Part shown: in pieces, positions 59,497 through 64,000 of the stretch
Layout of the letters: each line of letters starts with the position of its first letter
Position numbering within the stretch: the first letter of the stretch is position 1
NCBI GenBank assembly: GCA_007258455.2
Contig: VDFB02270651.1
Coordinates: 699,480,217 to 699,544,216, forward strand
DNA from: Sequoia sempervirens
Lineage: Eukaryota; Streptophyta; Pinopsida; Cupressales; Cupressaceae
Direction of reading: 5' to 3'
Length of the DNA: 64,000 nt
Notes under the pieces: model-generated
The model's input: only the letters and a program-made list of their open reading frames with translations
Database searches by the model: none
Told to the model about the DNA's origin: nothing
Translations under genes and position numbers: made by a program

Positions 59497-59599
59497 CACC
59501 CCCACTTAAAAGAAAAAAGTGAAGATACTAGCTAATGTCTTTTAAAGGATTAATTTAAAGGGAATAGATATTATTTTAAAACTTTAGAACATGTCTAGA
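59497..59599 (+). repeat. Direct repeat, second copy (partner 58909-59010)
   Basis: From TCACCCCCACTTAAAAGAAA to GAACATGTCTAG. It could be LTRs of a very small element or an ordinary duplication. Confidence 0.85.
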
Positions 59600-60609
59600 T
59601 TTTTTTTTTCTTCTATAATTTACGACATAGATTTGGTGTATGCCACACATTTACAAGCCATTTAATAAGAGACATCCCTCCTCTATCCTACAATACCATT
59701 TCTAGCATGTGGGTCTCTCTTTGTTGATCATCTAGACTACGATATAGTTCAATAATGGAGTAGGTTCAATACTATGCAATATTGATTGTTAGGTTTCTAT
59801 TCAAGCTTTTATCGTCCTCTAGACTTATGTTTGTTATGAATAAATGTAGTGCTTATAAGATTTTCCAACTTTCCCAAAAAAATTCTAGGACTAATTTACA
59901 AGAATATTTTCATTGTAAATATTCTAAGATTAATAATTTTTATCACATTTCTTATGGAAACCAATTTTCCCTAAAATTAAAAAAGATGTTTCTTCTCATT
60001 TTTTCGATGGCTCTCTCTCACGTCTGCTGCTATAGCCATTAAAACCATTGTTTTTTCCCATCTTTTCGATGGTTCTTAGCTGGCTCTCTCATCTACTGCT
60101 ATAGCCGTGGTGTTGCACTCGGGATGCATATTCTTTTGGCGAGAAAGCTTACAATGGGTGTGGCGGGAAATGGCCATTGTATTGGTGTTTTAATGATGAG
60201 GATATGCAGAAAATAGTATACCCTAGTTTCTGTTTTCTTCAACCTGTGGGTCATCTGCAAGCAAACAAGTAATATTGTTAAAAACCCCAGATCTTTATGC
60301 AAAACAAACTTGTTCTAAAACAATTTTTGTAAATTAATAGTCTATTTTCATTGTTTATCTCAATAGATTGATAAATTAGTGTTCTCAAACTAATTTCCCA
60401 CCTACTAATGAAAACTATTAAGTCATTCCTAATTATTTCATTATATGGTGGTGTGATTGCAAATACACAAGAAATTCAGTTATGAGAATGGTGAATTTAA
60501 ATAAGAACCTTCAAATTTTTCACATTTGTTTTCAAGTCTGTTTTTGATATCATAGTAGACAAGATGAAAAAGATCTGAAATTTTACATACAACATAGGTG
60601 AATGCATAG

Positions 60610-61050
60610 GTGAATGTAAAGATAGAGATACCAGGAATTCAAAGGGTTATGGGTTTTGCGTCTACCAGGTGAGCCTTTATGCTGATATTTTTGTAAGTTC
60701 TTAACAAATTTTATTTGAAATGGCATTTTCAGTACTCTGACACAAGCATCATTATTTCTTGTCATATTCAAGATGCTAATTACTTTTATCAAAAATATTA
60801 GGATCCACTTGTGACAGACATTGCATGTGCTTCCCTAAATTGGGAGATAAAACTTTGATTGTTCACCGTGCTATAGCTAGGTATAGATATGCATGAGGCT
60901 ATAATACAATTGAATCTATATTATTTGTTTTAAATCTATACTTCTGACAATCTAATTGATTCCATCTTATTTCCTTCTCATAGCAGTGGTCAACCAAAAC
61001 CAGACCAAGAGAATGTCTTAGCTCATGCTCAACAACACATAGCTTTACAG
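60610..61050 (+). pseudogene. U2AF65: U2AF large-subunit (U2AF65-like) gene fragment, three exons with introns
   Basis: Exon A (about 60610-60668) encodes KDRDTRNSKGYGFCVYQ and ends CAG/GTGAGC. Exon B (60802-60880), after TATTAG, encodes DPLVTDIACASLN, then in another frame GDKTLIVHRAIA, and ends CTAG/GTATAG. Exon C (60984-61050), after CATAG, encodes SGQPKPDQENVLAHAQQHIA and ends ACAG/GTAAGA. This is the second half of RRM2 and the following linker of plant U2AF65, the splicing factor that binds the polypyrimidine tract. Known plant proteins read N-G-L-K-M-G-D-K at the break in exon B; about 10 bases are missing here, shifting the frame to an early TGA. Introns of 133 and 103 bases are kept, so this is not a processed copy. 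Upstream exons and the third RNA-recognition-like domain were not found. Confidence 0.85.
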
Positions 61051-61173
61051 GTAAGACTGGGGAATCATCTTTATAGTGAGAAAATAGATTTGGATTCCTT
61101 TTCTATTGCGATTCTATGTCTCTTATTCATGTATGGTAAGCAAAGCATTCTTTTGGTATATCTGTAGAAGCTT
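61051..61173 (+). other. Putative intron start after U2AF65-like exon C
   Basis: It begins GTAAGACTGG, a good 5' splice site. No following exon is recognised before the tandem array. Confidence 0.45.
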
Positions 61174-64000
61174 GTATGTATCTATAAATGATGACTTGTG
61201 GCTATCAAGGTGGGATAGAGTCTTAAAAGGGCATTAGGTCTCCAAGGTATTTTCCAGCACAGAATCAAAGTGTCTAGAAACTATTTTGTGAAAGCTATCT
61301 AAGGTGACTCAAAGGTTAGAATTAGTCTTAAAGATAGGGTTACTATTGTTGATGTTTGAGCAAGGTGGTTCCTATGTTCTCATAACAGTATAGTAAACTA
61401 CCCCGCAATCTATGCACATTCCACTTCATATCAATTTTAAAGGACTATCCCTTCACACATAGTCCATTAATGACTGTCATAAACTTACTCATTTATATCT
61501 AATCTTTTGCATTTATGACTAACTTTTGAAGCCTAAAAGTTTCCCTTGCATTTAGTTGACTGTCCTTTCAACCACATCTTGTCAAATAGCTCTTCAATAG
61601 GAAGTTGTTCTATTAGCATTAGGTCCTATTAGCATTTTTGAAGAATAGGGACATTACTTTGACTCATACTGAAGCCAAAATCAGTAACTTTTTTGGCATG
61701 AAAGGTGACTGTGAACTTTGATATGCTGCCTCTTAACAGATTCATGGTGAGTGTTCATTTCTAGGAACACATACTCTAACAAATGACCCAACTCATGAGA
61801 ATATTGATGTATGCTATCTGAATCTTTGCTTATAGACTATTGTAATCTTCAAAAATTCATATGCCCTGCTTGTAAGGTGATACACTTTTAGGGTCTTCAT
61901 GTTGCTTGAGGTGAACCATTATTGCTTTGCTTGAAGTCTGCCCCTGAACCCTTTCCTTCGTTAGTTGGCAATGCCCATCCTTCCTTGCCATTCTTGGACT
62001 ATACTTTTGCATTAGAATGATATTTTTGACTGTTTCTTTCCACATGCATTCATCTTGACTGTCCAAACTTTACAATCTCTTATCACTATTATTGAATCTT
62101 TTGCAATGTGACTGTCATCCTCTATCTCTTGATCACTAGCCTCATTATGCTTGATTTCCTGTGTGTAGAGTCTCCCCAGATTTGTCTTCATTGCATAGTG
62201 AACTGTTATTCTTGCTTATACCATCTATAAATATGCCTCCTATGCTTTCAACCTCTTATATGTTGTCTCTTTCAATAGGTTGTCTTCCTTAATGACTGTT
62301 AAGACACTTGTTTGATGATTTCTTTTGTATGTATCTATAAATGATGACTTGTGGCTATCAAGGTGGGATAGAGTCTTAAAAGGGAATTAGGTCTCCAAGG
62401 TGTTTTCCATCACAGAATCAAAGTGTCTCGAAACTATTTTGTGAAAGCTATCTAAGGTGACTCAAAGGTTAGAAGTAGTCTTAAAGGTAGGGTTACTATT
62501 GTTGATGTTTGAGCAAGGTGGTTCCTATGTTCTCATAATAGTATAGTAAATTACCCCTCAATCTATGCACATTCCACTTCATAACAATTTTAAAGGACTA
62601 TCCCTTCACACACAGTCCATTAATGACTGTCATAAACTTACTCATTTATAACTAATCTTTTGCATTTATGACTAATTTGTGAAGCCTAAAAGTTTCCCTT
62701 GCATTTAGTTGACTGTCCTTTCAACCACATTCTATCAAATAGCTCTTCAATAGGAAGTTGTTCCAAAACATTCAGAGAAAGTACAATTCAATTACTTACA
62801 TATGCACTTGCATTAGGTCCTATTAGCATTTTTGAAGAACAGGGACATTACTTTTCCTCGTACTGAAGCCAAAATCAGTAACTTTTTTGGCATGAATTAA
62901 GGCGACTGTGAACTTTGATATGCTGCCTCTTAACAGATTTACGGTGAGTGTTCATTTCTAGGAACACATACTCTAACAAATGACCCAACTCATGAAAATA
63001 TTGATGTATGCTATCTGAATCTTTGCTTATAGACTATTGTAATCTTCAAAAATTCATATGCCCTGCTTGTAAGGTGATACGCTTTTAGGGTCTTCATGTT
63101 GCTTGAGGTGAACCATTATTGCTTTGCTTGAAGTCTGCCCCTGAACCCTTTCCTTCGTTAGTTGGCAATGCCCATCCTTCCTTGCCATTCTTGGACTATA
63201 CTTTTGCATTAGAATGATATTTTTGAATGTTTCTTTCCACATGCATTCATCTTGACTGTCCAAACTTTACAATCTCTTATCACTATTATTGAATCTTTTG
63301 CAATGTGACTGTCATCCTCTATCTCTTGATCACTAGCCTCATTATGCTTGATTGCCTGTGTGTAGAGTCTCCCCAAATTTGTCTTCATTGCATAATGAAC
63401 TGTTATTCTTGCTTATACCATCTATAAATATGCCTCCTATGCTTTCAACCTCTTAATGTTGTCTCTTTCAATAGGTTGTCTTCCTTAATGACTGTTAAGA
63501 TTGTCACTTGTTTGATGATTTCTTTTGTATGTATCTATAAATGATGACTTATGGCTATCAAGGTGGGATAGAGTCTTGAAAGGGCATTAGGTCTTCAAGG
63601 TGTTTTCCATCATAGAATCAAAGTGTCTAGAAACTTGTTTTGTGAAAGCTATCTAAGGTGACTCAAAGGTTAGAAGTAGTCTTAAAGGTAGGGTTACTAT
63701 TGTTGATGTTTGAGCAAGGTGGTTCCTATGTTCTCATAATAGTATAGTAAACTACCCCTCAATCTATGCACATTCCACTTCATATCAATTTTAAAGGAAT
63801 GTCCCTTCACATACAGTCCATTAATGGCTGTCATAAACTTACTCATTTATAACTAATCTTTTGCTTTTATGACTAATTTGTGAAGCCTAAAAGTTTCCCT
63901 TGCATTTAGTTGACTGTCCTTTCAACCACATTATGTCAAATAGCTCTTCAATAGGAAGTTGTTCAAAAAATTTAGAGAAAGTACAATTCAATTACTTAAA
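61174..64000. repeat. Tandem array of ~1.2-kb units, at least 2.4 copies
   Basis: TGTATGTATCTATAAATGAT starts units at 61174, 62326 and 63526, giving unit lengths of 1152 and 1200 bases; the third unit runs off the window. The first unit lacks about 50 bases present near 62762-62812. Units are highly alike, differing by scattered substitutions and small indels. A 69-codon minus-strand frame (62066-61857, 63263-63054) is kept with one change, but high unit identity explains that and no family is recognised. The array directly follows the U2AF65-like exons and may lie in an intron of that copy. Confidence 0.9.

Larger units (their letters stand above)
57631..60609. other. About 3 kb AT-rich DNA with short repeats, no recognised gene
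   Basis: It holds a ~102-bp direct repeat (58909-59010 and 59497-59599), a short tandem of GGAAAATTCACCACCA words near 59303-59345, and a duplicated TTTTCGATGG...CTGCTATAGCC block at about 60001-60040 and 60063-60107. Open frames are short and resemble nothing I know. Confidence 0.45.

Noticed and set aside
61857..63263. 69-codon minus-strand frame kept in two tandem units
   Set aside because: The units are nearly identical overall, so conservation of the frame is not evidence of selection, and no family is recognised.

Overview
This 64-kb window is plant nuclear DNA, almost entirely nested and decayed transposable elements. Plant Ty1/copia, Ty3/gypsy, CACTA-like and PIF1-helicase remnants are all recognisable. 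No prokaryotic operon, rRNA, tRNA gene, CRISPR array or intact host gene was seen. Very low gene density and old, cross-inserted LTR elements suggest a large-genome seed plant, possibly a gymnosperm; that last step is inference.

Region 1 (1-15647) is a shattered nest of two related Ty1/copia-type families. One is autonomous (LTR 'type I', with RNase H and integrase fragments). The other (LTR 'type II') seems non-autonomous: its internal region carries a gag with four zinc-knuckle sites and a long unidentified lysine-rich, coiled-coil-like ORF, with no reverse transcriptase visible. Five partial copies of that ORF lie on both strands, with strand-switch junctions and a large LTR palindrome. 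This ORF family is my best candidate for something undescribed. Region 2 (15648-17725) has no gene. Region 3 (17726-25791) is a minus-strand Ty3/gypsy-like element with two ~1.2-kb LTRs, a gag and a protease remnant, a minisatellite and no visible RT or integrase. Region 4 (25792-27139) is AT-rich and has no gene.

Region 5 (27140-38370) is the youngest element, a Ty3/gypsy chromovirus-like retrotransposon with an initiator-Met PBS, one gag-pol frame carrying five stop codons, a polypurine tract, and LTRs that differ by a 1.8-kb block. Region 6 (38371-45752) holds no recognised gene except a decayed unknown ORF (42264-44247) and the left part of a second one. A complete but decayed Ty1/copia element (45753-53233) is inserted in that second ORF, which resumes in the same frame at 53238.

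Region 7 (54894-60600) holds another copia 5' end whose gag is cut by a CACTA-like terminus rich in CACGTG palindromes, then a PIF1-like helicase fragment and short repeats. Region 8 (60610-64000) contains the only recognisable host-gene sequence: three exons of a U2AF65-like splicing factor (end of RRM2), introns retained, with a frameshifting deletion. It is followed by a tandem array of ~1.2-kb units running off the window end.

Nothing here forms an operon or pathway. The relations are those of autonomous and dependent retroelements and successive insertions. All calls come from reading the sequence and translations; no database search was run.
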